A stretch of 39,979 nt of DNA from an uncultured bacterium (GTDB lineage Bacteria; Nitrospirota; Thermodesulfovibrionia; Thermodesulfovibrionales; Thermodesulfovibrionaceae): assembly GCA_937924475.1 (NCBI GenBank), contig CALDSV010000038.1, forward strand, positions 1 to 39,979. The letters run 5' to 3'. This document shows, in pieces, positions 27,269-36,426 of this stretch (the stretch's first letter is position 1; every line of letters begins with the position of its first letter). Under the pieces are notes generated by a model. That model ran no database searches and had not been told where the DNA came from. It worked only from the letters and a program-made list of their open reading frames with translations. The translations under genes and the position numbers were made by a program.

Positions 27269-28888
27269 CTACATCTTTTCTGGAGCCTTAACCCCCAGCA
27301 TTTTTAACCCATGGCGTAATACAAACATTAAAGCCTTACATAGACTCAATCTTGACTCTGTTAAAGTTCTATCCTCATTAATTACTTTATATTTATGATA
27401 GTAGGAATGAAATTCTCCAGCGAGCTCCTGGAGATAAAAAGTAATTCTGTGAGGTTCTCTCATGGTCACTGCAAATTCAAAAATCATAGTATAGAGCAAA
27501 ATTTTCTTTAATAGTCTAATTTCATCTTCATTGAAAAGTTGAAAATCTAAGTTCTTTTGGTGCCATTGAGCCTTTTCAAAAATGCTGTTTATTCTTGCAT
27601 GGGCATACTGAACATAGTATACTGGATTTTCCTGAGATTGTCTCTTAGCAACCTCTACATCAAACTCAAGATGGCTATCATGCCTACGAGTAAGAAATAT
27701 AAACTTTGTGGTGTCTATGCCTATTTCATCCATGAGCTCTCTAAGAGTCACAAAATTACCCGCCCTCTTTGACATTTGCACTGGAACTCCCTCTCTTAGA
27801 AGATTTACCATCTGAATTAGTAAAATTTTTATTTGGTCTGGATTCATTCCCAAGGCTTGTACTGAAGCAATTACTCTTTTAATGTAACCATGATGATCAG
27901 CACCCCATATGTTAATTAACTCATCGAAGCCTCTATCTATTTTGTTTTTATGATAGGCAATGTCAGAGGCAAAGTATGTATAGCTTCCATCACTTTTTAC
28001 AACCACCCTATCCTTTTCATCACCAAAAGCAGAGGAACGAAACCATAAGGCCCCCTCGTGCTCATATATATAACCAAGTTCTTTCAATTTTATTATTGCT
28101 CGTTGCACTTCTCCAGTATGATAAAGCTTTCTTTCACTTACCCATTTGTCAAAGACTACACCAAAATCCTCTAAATCCTTTTTAATTTCATTAAGAATTT
28201 TCTTGTATGAATAATCTATTAAGAAATCACCTATTTCATCAAAGCTTTTTTCCTGGAGTTGCTGTCCGTATTTTTCGTTTATCTCTTGGGCAATCTCATT
28301 TATATATTCTCCCTTATAGCAATCTTCAGGCATTGGTAGATCTATACCATTAAGTCTTTGAAGTGCCACATAAACACTCATACCCAGTAACTCTATCTGC
28401 CTGCCAGCATCATTTATATAGTATTCAGTATGGACATGAAAACCTGCTTCTTTTAATATATTCGCTAAAGCCTGTCCAACAGCTGCCCCTCTGCCATGAC
28501 CAAGATGAAGTGGACCTGTGGGATTTGCACTGACAAATTCAATTTGAATTTTTTTACCTTTTCCAAGATCAAGTGAAAAAAATTTCTCTCCCGAATTTAG
28601 AAGATCCCTTAATTTTAAAAAAAGGTATTCTTTTTTAAATCTAAAATTTATAAAACCTGGATTTGCTATTTCAATACTCTCAAAAATATCCTTTTCCAAA
28701 TTATTCACTATTAACTCAGCTATTTGTCTTGGAGATTTTTTTAAATCTTTTGCTAAATCCATAGCTACAGGAGTGGAAATATCGCCATAAGATTCTCTTT
28801 TTGGAATTTCTAAACCTATAGGCTTTGTGAAGGGAATATCTAATTTTTTTAAGCACTGAAAAATTTTTTCTCTTACCTCTCTGTGCAT
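27269..28888 (-). CDS. argS: arginyl-tRNA synthetase
   Basis: Charges tRNA-Arg. The 539-residue class I synthetase has the HIGH-type motif in NPTGPLHLGHGRGAAVG, the KMSKS equivalent as VQMSKRAGNFVTL, an N-terminal Add-1-like domain with RESYGDISTPVAM, and a C-terminal DALR anticodon-binding domain ending LRHGLKMLGVKAPEKM, the usual ArgS C-terminus. ATG 28888 lies eight bases after TATAAT, with no ribosome site, so a leaderless mRNA is predicted. It is transcribed toward folP with two bases between the stop codons. Confidence 0.97.
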   Translation of the reverse strand: MHREVREKIFQCLKKLDIPFTKPIGLEIPKRESYGDISTPVAMDLAKDLKKSPRQIAELIVNNLEKDIFESIEIANPGFINFRFKKEYLFLKLRDLLNSGEKFFSLDLGKGKKIQIEFVSANPTGPLHLGHGRGAAVGQALANILKEAGFHVHTEYYINDAGRQIELLGMSVYVALQRLNGIDLPMPEDCYKGEYINEIAQEINEKYGQQLQEKSFDEIGDFLIDYSYKKILNEIKKDLEDFGVVFDKWVSERKLYHTGEVQRAIIKLKELGYIYEHEGALWFRSSAFGDEKDRVVVKSDGSYTYFASDIAYHKNKIDRGFDELINIWGADHHGYIKRVIASVQALGMNPDQIKILLIQMVNLLREGVPVQMSKRAGNFVTLRELMDEIGIDTTKFIFLTRRHDSHLEFDVEVAKRQSQENPVYYVQYAHARINSIFEKAQWHQKNLDFQLFNEDEIRLLKKILLYTMIFEFAVTMREPHRITFYLQELAGEFHSYYHKYKVINEDRTLTESRLSLCKALMFVLRHGLKMLGVKAPEKM

Positions 28889-28896
28889 AAGAATTA

Positions 28897-28926
28897 ATTA
28901 TAATCCAAAGGCATAAAGATACGCAA
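28897..28926 (-). promoter_or_regulatory. promoter of argS, predicted leaderless
   Basis: Minus strand: a weak -35 TTGCGT (28926-28921), an 18-base spacer, TATAAT (28902-28897), then eight bases to ATG 28888. Confidence 0.55.
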
Positions 28927-28979
28927 ATTCATTAAAAATAGTTTTCAAAAGTAATTTTAGGAAAGTTAGAATTTTTCAA

Positions 28980-29633
28980 TTAATCCTTTTTTACTCGAGA
29001 TTCGGTATTTTTATCAAATATTACACCTTGGAGTTTTGCAGATCTGAAATTTGCTGCCACTAAATTACATCTAATAAATTGTGAATCTTGTAAATCAGCA
29101 TTAATAAAAATGGCACCGGAAAGATCACTCTTAAAAAAAGTAACATTTCTAATTTCTGCGTTAGAGAAATCACAACCCGTAAAGGTACCCTGTTTCATGT
29201 CAGCTGAATTAAGTTTAGCATTTCTAAAATTAGAAAGAGAGGATTCTACCATCTGTAAAATGGCTTCATTGAGCTCCGAATTTTCAAAATTGCAGGAAGT
29301 TATTTTTGCATTCAAAAGGTTAACTCTATTCATTTTTGCATTAAAAAAATTCGCTCCGGGAAGAAAAGAAAAATTTAAATCAGCACCATTGAGTATGGCA
29401 TCTTTAAAAGAAGCACCTGTTAAATTAGAGCTATCCATTTTACAATTGGTTAGGTCTGCTCCGTCAAAAATGCAGAGTGATATATTTGACTTACTCAGAT
29501 CAGCATTTCTTAATATACAATTTCTAAAGTTTACACCGATTAAATCTATTTCTGTTAGCTTGATTCCAGTTAAATCTCTATTAGAGAGATCTCCCTCTTT
29601 TTCAATTAGTATGAGAATCTGATTTTTGGTCAT
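28980..29633 (-). CDS. pentapeptide-repeat protein
   Basis: A 217-residue protein built almost wholly of pentapeptide repeats of the A(D/N)LxX type (for example ADLSKSNIS, ADLTNCK, ADLNFS, ADLQDS, and FRNAKLNSADM), giving a right-handed quadrilateral beta-helix. It has no signal peptide. Some relatives (Qnr, MfpA) mimic DNA and protect gyrase, but most have unknown roles, and nothing in the sequence distinguishes these. It lies divergent from motA with 155 bases between start codons, a stretch with the motA promoter but no other ORF. A TTGAAT/TAAAAT pair lies five bases before its ATG, a weaker version of the leaderless pattern. Confidence 0.92.
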   Translation of the reverse strand: MTKNQILILIEKEGDLSNRDLTGIKLTEIDLIGVNFRNCILRNADLSKSNISLCIFDGADLTNCKMDSSNLTGASFKDAILNGADLNFSFLPGANFFNAKMNRVNLLNAKITSCNFENSELNEAILQMVESSLSNFRNAKLNSADMKQGTFTGCDFSNAEIRNVTFFKSDLSGAIFINADLQDSQFIRCNLVAANFRSAKLQGVIFDKNTESRVKKD

Positions 29634-29751
29634 TTTTAATTTTAATAAATAAAATTTTTGAAATTCAAATAAATACCGATGGCTTTCAATATCTATTTAG
29701 GTTCAATGGCCAAATCTTCATCAAAGAAAAATCAACTCTTAGGTCTTAGGA

Positions 29752-29781
29752 TTGTTTTTTTGATAAATTTAATAATAAAAT
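29752..29781 (+). promoter_or_regulatory. promoter of motA-motB-pilZ, predicted leaderless
   Basis: TTGTTT (29752-29757), an 18-base spacer, TAAAAT (29776-29781), then seven bases to ATG 29789. I see no sigma28 or sigma54 motif in the interval, so housekeeping sigma control is suggested. Confidence 0.55.
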
Positions 29782-29788
29782 AAAATTC

Positions 29789-30541
29789 ATGGATTTTTTC
29801 TTAATATTTGGCTTATTAGTAGGCTTAAGTTCTATTATTGTAGGTAATTTTATTGAGGGTGGAACTACAGCTCATCTCATACAATTAGCTGCCTTTGTAA
29901 TTGTATTCGGAGGCACTTTTGGTGCAGTCATGGTAAGTTTTCCCTTTTCTGATATTATTAACGCTATTAAAGGTGCAAAAATAGCCTTTGGAAATAAAAA
30001 TCATCCTGAAAGGTTGATGATAGAGGAAATATTAAATCTTCTTATTGTTGCAAGAAAAAGAGGAATTATGGCACTGGAGGCAGAATTATCTCAAGTGAGT
30101 AATCCTTTTCTCAAAAAAGCTTTACAAATGGTGGTTGACGGCTATGAGCCAAGCATTATAAAGTATTCCATATATCAAGAAATTCAAAATTATGAAGAGA
30201 CAATAAAAAGGGCAGCAAAAGTTTTTGATTCTGCTGGTGGTTATGCTCCCACAATAGGCATTATAGGAGCAGTATTAGGGCTCATTCATGTGCTTCAGAA
30301 TATAGCTGACCCTTCTAAAATAGGCACTGGAATAGCAACAGCCTTTGTAGCAACTATTTACGGGGTGGGCTCTGCTAACTTAATTTTTATACCCCTCAGC
30401 AAAAGAATCATCAACAAAGCAACCAATGAAATTAGAATGATGCGCATAATTGCAGAGGGCATCCTTGGTATTGAAAAGGGAATAAATCCTCACTATTTAA
30501 GAGCATTACTTGAGAGTTTCAGAGAAGGTAGAAAATTATGA
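29789..30541 (+). CDS. motA: flagellar motor stator protein MotA
   Basis: Ion-channel subunit of the flagellar stator. The 250-residue protein has four membrane helices: two at the N-terminus (residues about 2-22 and 32-52) and two after the cytoplasmic loop, including GGYAPTIGIIGAVLGLIHVL and TGIATAFVATIYGVGSANLIF. The loop has the conserved charged residues that contact FliG in the family. The gene is followed by motB with a four-base overlap (ATGA), as is usual. No other flagellar genes are in the window. Confidence 0.96.
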   Translation: MDFFLIFGLLVGLSSIIVGNFIEGGTTAHLIQLAAFVIVFGGTFGAVMVSFPFSDIINAIKGAKIAFGNKNHPERLMIEEILNLLIVARKRGIMALEAELSQVSNPFLKKALQMVVDGYEPSIIKYSIYQEIQNYEETIKRAAKVFDSAGGYAPTIGIIGAVLGLIHVLQNIADPSKIGTGIATAFVATIYGVGSANLIFIPLSKRIINKATNEIRMMRIIAEGILGIEKGINPHYLRALLESFREGRKL

Positions 30542-31188
30542 GCTTTGATTTAGAAAAACCTAATAAAAACAATACAGAGGATGAAAGGGAAAACACTGAC
30601 AGATGGCTTATTTCCTACTCTGATTTTCTTACTTTATTATTTACTTTCTTTGTAGCATTGTATGCACTATCCACAATAGACCAAAAAAAGGCAGAGAGTT
30701 TTTCAGAATCATTAAACAAAGTCTTTAAAGTCATAGAATCTCCTATCAAAAAAGACTATGATGAAGAGCTTATGAAAGAAATAGAAGTAACATTGAGAGA
30801 ATTTCAAGGAGCAACGGTCAAAGCTCAAAAAAGAGGTTTAGTGATTACATTGCCGGACATTTTTTTATTTAATTCTGGCAGTGCTGAGCTTAATAAGGAT
30901 GCTAACAAAGTTTTAGATAAGTTAGCTGAAACTCTTAGAAAAATGGGAGGGAAAATTTCAATTGAAGGCCACACTGACAATGTTCCAATACAAAGCGAAA
31001 AAATAAAGTCTAACTGGGAATTGTCAACCCTAAGAGCACTCTCTGTGCTTCAATATTTAATAGATTCTGGTATAGCTCCTGACAGACTCTCTGCAACAGG
31101 ATATGGTGAGTACCAACCAATAGCAGACAACGACACAGAGGAAGGCAGAGCAAAAAACAGAAGAGTAGAAATTGTTATAATAAAGTAA
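30538..31188 (+). CDS. motB: flagellar motor stator protein MotB (proton-type)
   Basis: Peptidoglycan-anchored stator subunit of 216 residues. One TM helix follows the conserved RWLISYSDFLTLLFTFFVALYA, with the ion-carrying Asp29. The residues around it resemble proton-driven MotB more than sodium-driven PomB. An OmpA-like peptidoglycan-binding domain is at about 105-215 (FNSGSAELN, EGHTDNVPI, LRALSVLQYLIDSG, NRRVEI). Overlaps motA by four bases and is followed by pilZ after three bases. Confidence 0.96.
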   Translation: MSFDLEKPNKNNTEDERENTDRWLISYSDFLTLLFTFFVALYALSTIDQKKAESFSESLNKVFKVIESPIKKDYDEELMKEIEVTLREFQGATVKAQKRGLVITLPDIFLFNSGSAELNKDANKVLDKLAETLRKMGGKISIEGHTDNVPIQSEKIKSNWELSTLRALSVLQYLIDSGIAPDRLSATGYGEYQPIADNDTEEGRAKNRRVEIVIIK

Positions 31189-31191
31189 AAA

Positions 31192-31725
31192 ATGGATCAC
31201 GTAGAGAAAAATTTTGAAAATCTAAGAGAACACTTCAGAATTGATGTGGAAATTCCTCTTTCTGTGAGAACAGTTACTGAAAAAGAGAAACAAAACCTTA
31301 ACTCCAGAGTAATAGGCTATCAAGACATCATAAGCGAGAGTTCTCAGAAATTTTTAAGTATAGAGGTGTCACCCTGGATAGAAGAGTTAAATGCAAAACT
31401 TGACTTAATCATAGGACTCTTACTTACACAGCAACATGGTTTCCATCAATTACCTAAAGTGCCTGTAAACCTCAGTGCAGGTGGTTTGAGATTTTCCTCT
31501 TCTGAGCAATACAAAAAAGGTGATATTTTAGAGGTTAAAATGTATCTTGATGTGCCCATTCCTTTGGGATTCTATCTTTATTCAGAAGTGGTAAAAAGTG
31601 ATAGGCAAAATGATAAATTTGAAACAGCTGTGAAATTTATAAAAATTGATAAATCTACTCAGGATCTCATAGCTAGGTATGTGCTTTACAAGCAAAAACA
31701 GATGGTCAAGCTTAAAAAGGATTGA
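31192..31725 (+). CDS. PilZ-domain protein, likely c-di-GMP-dependent flagellar effector
   Basis: A 177-residue cytoplasmic protein. Two c-di-GMP-binding motifs are visible: an RxxxR (Arg13 and Arg17 in LREHFRID) near the N-terminus and NLSAGGLRFS near residue 93, the usual D/NxSxxG element. The RxxxR comes unusually far ahead of the second motif, with a helical stretch of about 50 residues between them, which differs from the short YcgR-type linker. The position after motAB suggests c-di-GMP control of the stator, as with YcgR brakes. No receiver or YcgR-N domain is evident. Confidence 0.85.
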   Translation: MDHVEKNFENLREHFRIDVEIPLSVRTVTEKEKQNLNSRVIGYQDIISESSQKFLSIEVSPWIEELNAKLDLIIGLLLTQQHGFHQLPKVPVNLSAGGLRFSSSEQYKKGDILEVKMYLDVPIPLGFYLYSEVVKSDRQNDKFETAVKFIKIDKSTQDLIARYVLYKQKQMVKLKKD

Positions 31726-31755
31726 TCTCTATTGGATATGACACAATAACTTTTT

Positions 31756-32808
31756 ATGAAGATAGCAATCACTGCTGATGTCCATCTTAAAGGATTAAAT
31801 GAAACACCGGAAAGATATTTAACATTAGAAAATATTTGTTCAGACCTTAAAGTCCAAGGTATAAAGAATCTGATTATCGCTGGTGATTTGTTTGATAAAG
31901 ATTTTTCAAATTATCATGATTTTGACAGTCTTTGTAATAGATATTCTGACATAAAATTTCTCATAATTCCGGGTAATCATGATTATGAGATTGAACAAAG
32001 ATTTTTTACATCATCTAATATTGAAATTATCAAAACTCCCAAAATCCGCATTATAGAAGATATTTCCTTAGTGTTTATACCTTATGAAAGTTCAAAGTCC
32101 ATAGATGAATGCTTAACAGAGCTATATCATACAGAAAAATTAACAAAAAAATGGATTCTGATAAGTCATGGTGATTATTTAACAGGAAATCGAGAACTTA
32201 ATCCCTATGAATCGGGCTTTTACATGCCTCTTACAAGCAAAGCAATCGCAAAATACAATCCATTAAAAGTTTTCTTAGGTCATATACATAAGCCTTCTGA
32301 TTTTGGAAGAGTAATCTATCCTGGCTCACCTTATCCCTTAGACATTAATGAAACTGGAAGGAGAAGATTCATAATTTATGATACATTATCTGATTCCTTT
32401 CATCAAATTTATACAAAAACTGATAAGATTTATTTCAATGAATCGCTCTTTTTATTTCCTATGGAACAGGAGCAAGAATTCTTAGAGAGAAAAATTAGGA
32501 ATATGATAGAAAATTGGAATATTAATGAGGAAGATTTAAAGAAAATAGTACTAAGGCTTTCCCTGAAGGGATTTGTATTGGATCTCAATAACACCCTGAA
32601 ATTATTGAATAATTTACTTTCTAATTACAGCATCACTTTATATGATCAAATAGATACTTCAAAAATCAAAATCTTGAAACAAATTGAGCATGAAAAACTC
32701 TATCTTTTTGATAGAGTAAAAGATAAAATTATAAATCTTGCAGGAACTTGGTATGCTTCACAAGATAAAATTTTAGAGAAAGCTATTGAGATAATTTTCA
32801 AGGAGTAA
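31756..32808 (+). CDS. SbcD/Mre11/YhaO-like metallophosphoesterase
   Basis: A 350-residue putative DNA nuclease. Metal ligands of the calcineurin-like fold are present: Asp8 and His10 (ITADVHL), Asp44 (AGDLFD), Asn74-His75 (IPGNHD), a SHGD, and GHIH near residue 172. The C-terminal 130 residues are not the usual SbcD capping domain and I do not recognise them. The gene ends one base before an ATPase gene, so the two almost certainly form a Mre11-Rad50-type complex. No ribosome site or leaderless promoter is clear in the 30 bases after the pilZ gene. Protein length and the partner's features recall the B. subtilis YhaO/YhaN pair. Confidence 0.85.
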   Translation: MKIAITADVHLKGLNETPERYLTLENICSDLKVQGIKNLIIAGDLFDKDFSNYHDFDSLCNRYSDIKFLIIPGNHDYEIEQRFFTSSNIEIIKTPKIRIIEDISLVFIPYESSKSIDECLTELYHTEKLTKKWILISHGDYLTGNRELNPYESGFYMPLTSKAIAKYNPLKVFLGHIHKPSDFGRVIYPGSPYPLDINETGRRRFIIYDTLSDSFHQIYTKTDKIYFNESLFLFPMEQEQEFLERKIRNMIENWNINEEDLKKIVLRLSLKGFVLDLNNTLKLLNNLLSNYSITLYDQIDTSKIKILKQIEHEKLYLFDRVKDKIINLAGTWYASQDKILEKAIEIIFKE

Positions 32809-32809
32809 A

Positions 32810-35308
32810 ATGGGAATTAAAATTGAAAAAATTGCCATTAAAAATTGCGGTCCTATCAATAATTTTTCAACGGATCTGGAAGATATAACGCTTATCTTTA
32901 GTGAAAATGAAAAGGGAAAATCTTATCTTGTAGAATTCATAATTCACTGTCTCTTCAAAAATAAAAGTTATTGGAATCACTTAAGACAGCCTGGTCAAGG
33001 AAAGGTCATTCTCTCAGGACTGGAAAACTCCTCTAATGAATTTACACCTTCAAAGAGAAAAAAATTGGAAGATTATTTTCAAAAGGAACAGAGAGGACTT
33101 CCCACTTCTTTGGCAAATTTATTAATTATCAAGTCAGGCCAAACAGAAATAAACAAAAACAATTGTATTGATAAAGTTACCATAAAAGAGATTCTCTCAC
33201 CAAGAAGAATTCTTGATGAAATAGATAATGACAAAAACATCTCAATTACCATTAAAAAGGCAAAGATTGAAGGAAATGAAATATTAATCGACAGAAGAGG
33301 AGAAGGAGAGACTTATTCTAAAATAAGAGAAGAAATAAGTCAAATTGAAAATTTAATCAATCAAGTTATCAACGAATATGAAGAAAGCGAATTAAAAGAT
33401 TTAGCCTTAAGAAAGGAGGAACTCCTTCAGAAAAGACAACTTCTCTTGAAAGCAAAAAAACATGAAGCTTATGAAATCTCTGAAAAAATAAAGGAATTAA
33501 AGGAAAAAATAAAAAAAATTCCAGAAAATGCTATTGAAAACCTTAAAAGTCTTTTAAACGAATATGAAAAATCTAAGTATAGTTTTACTAAACTTGAATC
33601 AGAAATCCAAATAATGAAGAGTAATTTACTAAAATTACTTAATTTTTCTGAAAGAGAAAAAATAGACTATAAATCAGAAATCTTATTAGAAAAAATAAGA
33701 GAAATTGAAAATACACTTAATAAAATCTCAGAGAGAGAACTCGAACATCTAAGTAATATCCTTAATAAATACCATGACAAGTTAGCAGAAAAAAAAGAAA
33801 AAATGAGAATACTTGAAGAAATGAAAGAAAAATCAAAAGATTATCCATGGCTTAAATCTGCAAAAGAATATTATAGTAAAATTCTCAGCTTACCTATGGA
33901 TATTAACAAAAAAATATCTTTTCTCCCTTATATAGCCCTTTTATTTCTCGTCATCAGCCTAATTTTCTTGCTACAAAATCAAAAAATTATTGGAATCTTG
34001 GGAATTTCAATATCAACATTAGCTGCCTTTTATTATTTTTCTAAATTGAAAAATTCGTTCCTAAATTACAAACATATGAACGAATTAAAAGAGATAGAGA
34101 AAGAATTTTTCAATCGATTCGGAACCAATCTTGAAAACATCCTACAGATAGAGGAAAAAATCAGTGAACAGGAAAAAAGTTTCTATGTTAAAGAAACTTA
34201 TGAAAAAGAACTTCTTAAAATGAATGAAGAAATTAATACCATTCGTAGTTTAATAGAGGAAAAACTTAAACTACTTGGTTTTGATCAAGTAGAAGAAAAA
34301 TACTGGTATGAAAAATTAAATAATTTGAGAAATGAGAGAAATTGGCTTAATCAACTATACCAAGAACTTCAAAGTAATTTGAAAGGAATTGAAAATAAAG
34401 AAAGGGAAATGCAACAGATGGAAAAGGAAATGAAACAAATTAAAAAAACCATTCAACAAATTTTTACAAATCTTAAGGGTACAGAGGTTCCCGAGAATAA
34501 ATGGAAATATCACATAGAGGAATTAGATAGAGAAAACAAGCTCATTGTAAATGAAATTAGGAGATTAGAAGGAATACTTGAAGGTTTTGGAGTATTGGAA
34601 AAAGAATATGAAAAAGAAAACCCGGGAGTTAAGTTTTCACAAAGAGAATTAGATGAGGTGGAAAGAGAAATTGAACAAATTGATTACAAAATAAAAGAAA
34701 AAAATGAAAAAATAACTTCACTTAAAAGTAAAATAGTTCAAATAACTGGTGCTGACTTTTCATCAAGTTGGAATGAATTATTTGAAAAAATGTATTTAAA
34801 GAGAAAAGAACTACAAATAGCTATTAAAGAATGTGAGGCAAAAATCATAGCAGGCCTTTTAATTCACAATACAATTCAAGAGCTTCAAAGACAAGAAGAT
34901 GAAAAAATACTGGAAAAAATTAATTCTCCACTAATTACAAACCTTATTTACAGATTAACTGGAAGATATAGAACTCTAAATTTTGAAAAAGAAGATGTTT
35001 TGATTTCTGATGAGTATTTCACTTTTAAAATCAATGAGTTAAGCACCGGTGCCAAACAACAGGTTATGATAGCTTTAAGAATCGGTTTTGCCAAAAGCCT
35101 TCTTCAGGGAAATACTGCTTTTTTAATATTTGATGATGCCTTTCAGTATTCTGATTACAAAAGAAGACCAATTATGATTGATACTCTTCTTGAATTAGCA
35201 AAAGAAGGTTGGCAGGTAATTTATCTTACAATGGATAATCACATAAGAGATTTATTTGTTCAAAAGGCAAGAACTACTTCTCTTCAATACTGTTTAATAA
35301 CGTTATAA
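32810..35308 (+). CDS. SbcC/Rad50/YhaN-like ATPase with central membrane hairpin
   Basis: An 832-residue SMC-like ATPase. The N-terminus has a modified Walker A in which the first glycine is Ser (SENEKGKS). Two long coiled coils (about residues 165-355 and 415-700) flank a hydrophobic stretch at about 371-410, which reads as two TM helices with a short turn (NQKII). No CxxC zinc hook is present anywhere. The C-terminus has the ABC signature LSTGAKQQV near 743 and Walker B FLIFDDAF near 772. A membrane hairpin in place of the hook matches the YhaN group. The next gene starts inside its stop codon (TAATG), so a deacetylase-fold enzyme is translated in step with it. Confidence 0.87.
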   Translation: MGIKIEKIAIKNCGPINNFSTDLEDITLIFSENEKGKSYLVEFIIHCLFKNKSYWNHLRQPGQGKVILSGLENSSNEFTPSKRKKLEDYFQKEQRGLPTSLANLLIIKSGQTEINKNNCIDKVTIKEILSPRRILDEIDNDKNISITIKKAKIEGNEILIDRRGEGETYSKIREEISQIENLINQVINEYEESELKDLALRKEELLQKRQLLLKAKKHEAYEISEKIKELKEKIKKIPENAIENLKSLLNEYEKSKYSFTKLESEIQIMKSNLLKLLNFSEREKIDYKSEILLEKIREIENTLNKISERELEHLSNILNKYHDKLAEKKEKMRILEEMKEKSKDYPWLKSAKEYYSKILSLPMDINKKISFLPYIALLFLVISLIFLLQNQKIIGILGISISTLAAFYYFSKLKNSFLNYKHMNELKEIEKEFFNRFGTNLENILQIEEKISEQEKSFYVKETYEKELLKMNEEINTIRSLIEEKLKLLGFDQVEEKYWYEKLNNLRNERNWLNQLYQELQSNLKGIENKEREMQQMEKEMKQIKKTIQQIFTNLKGTEVPENKWKYHIEELDRENKLIVNEIRRLEGILEGFGVLEKEYEKENPGVKFSQRELDEVEREIEQIDYKIKEKNEKITSLKSKIVQITGADFSSSWNELFEKMYLKRKELQIAIKECEAKIIAGLLIHNTIQELQRQEDEKILEKINSPLITNLIYRLTGRYRTLNFEKEDVLISDEYFTFKINELSTGAKQQVMIALRIGFAKSLLQGNTAFLIFDDAFQYSDYKRRPIMIDTLLELAKEGWQVIYLTMDNHIRDLFVQKARTTSLQYCLITL

Positions 35309-36426
35309 TGAGTGGGGAAAAAATAACATTACTTTACTCTGATGAAGTTAATGAATATGACTTTGGAGAAGGGCATCCCTTTCGTGGACATCGTTTCAAA
35401 ATATTTTTCAAATTTTTAGACAAAACACTCCATAAAAACACGGACTTTGAAATTATTCCCTGTAGTCCAGTGGAGGACAAGGATTTATTGCTTATATGTT
35501 CAGAGGAATACATAAAATATGTGAAAAACTTTTATGAATTAGCTTATCAAGGAAAGATAAATTATCTTACTGCCTTAGGAAGCAATTTTATTAGTATAGA
35601 TAACATTCCTGGACAAAATTGTGGAAATATCGAAAAAGCAGCAAGAGTCATAGTTGGGCAAATGAAGAAAGCTTGTGATTTAATTATGGAGGGAACATTT
35701 AAAAAAATTGTCTCCATAGGTGGAGGACTTCATCATGCAAAGCCTTCTTTTGGGGAAGGTTTTTGTGTTTACAATGATATTGCCTTTGCCGCAAAGTATT
35801 TGATAGAAAAGTACTCTCTCAGAAAAATATTGATCCTTGATACAGATGCCCATGGAGGAAATGGCACAATGGAATATTTTTATGAAGACTCAAGAGTTCT
35901 ATTTATAGATATACATCAAGACCCAAAAACAATTTATCCTGGTACAGGTTTTACGTGGCAAATAGGAGAAGGTGCTGGAAAAGGCTTTACTATAAATTGT
36001 CCGTTGCCAATTGGTGCTTGTTGGGATTCCTACGAATATGTTTTTCAAAATTTAATTTTTCCCATCACTGAAGAATTTATGCCTGAAATAATAATCAGAT
36101 ACGGCGGAACAGATCCTCATTGGAATGATACTTTAGCGCACTTAGGTCTCACAATTGCAGACTTCAGAAAAATTGGGGAATTTACCCAACAAATTTCTCA
36201 TTTCTCTAAGGGTAAAGTGATAGATGCCATTGCCTCAGGGTATAACGAAAAAATCATAGGTCCGGGTTGGCTTGCACTTATTAGTGGATTATACGCAATC
36301 CCCTTCCATATAGAAGAGCCTGAAAATTTTCAAAAAAACAGAGATATTGATACTTTTGAAGCTACAAAGACTATGGTTAGAAAACTTAAGGAAAATTTAA
36401 AAAACTTCTGGAAGTCTTTAAAATGA
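35308..36426 (+). CDS. histone deacetylase-fold hydrolase (AcuC/APAH superfamily)
   Basis: A 372-residue zinc-dependent deacetylase of the arginase/HDAC fold. The expected active-site residues are present: tandem His in GGGLHHAK near 142-143, zinc ligands Asp and His in DTDAHGGNG near 178-180 and Asp in RYGGTDPHW near 268, and a Tyr in the final ASGYNEK loop. Substrates in bacteria include acetylpolyamines and acetylated proteins. The start overlaps the ATPase stop by one base, and the 3' end overlaps the convergent transketolase gene by nine bases. Its location in a nuclease-ATPase string is unusual, and the link may be functional or only transcriptional. Confidence 0.9.
   Translation: MSGEKITLLYSDEVNEYDFGEGHPFRGHRFKIFFKFLDKTLHKNTDFEIIPCSPVEDKDLLLICSEEYIKYVKNFYELAYQGKINYLTALGSNFISIDNIPGQNCGNIEKAARVIVGQMKKACDLIMEGTFKKIVSIGGGLHHAKPSFGEGFCVYNDIAFAAKYLIEKYSLRKILILDTDAHGGNGTMEYFYEDSRVLFIDIHQDPKTIYPGTGFTWQIGEGAGKGFTINCPLPIGACWDSYEYVFQNLIFPITEEFMPEIIIRYGGTDPHWNDTLAHLGLTIADFRKIGEFTQQISHFSKGKVIDAIASGYNEKIIGPGWLALISGLYAIPFHIEEPENFQKNRDIDTFEATKTMVRKLKENLKNFWKSLK

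Noticed and set aside
29110-29622. 170-codon open frame opposite the pentapeptide-repeat gene
   Set aside because: It is antisense to a clear repeat protein; the repeating codon pattern suppresses stops on the other strand. The translation has no recognisable domain.
29641-29788. Possible sigma28 or sigma54 promoter for motA
   Set aside because: CCGATGG near 29675 recalls the GCCGATAA box but has no TAAA at the right distance, and no GG/GC sigma54 pair is present. A sigma70-like pair fits better.
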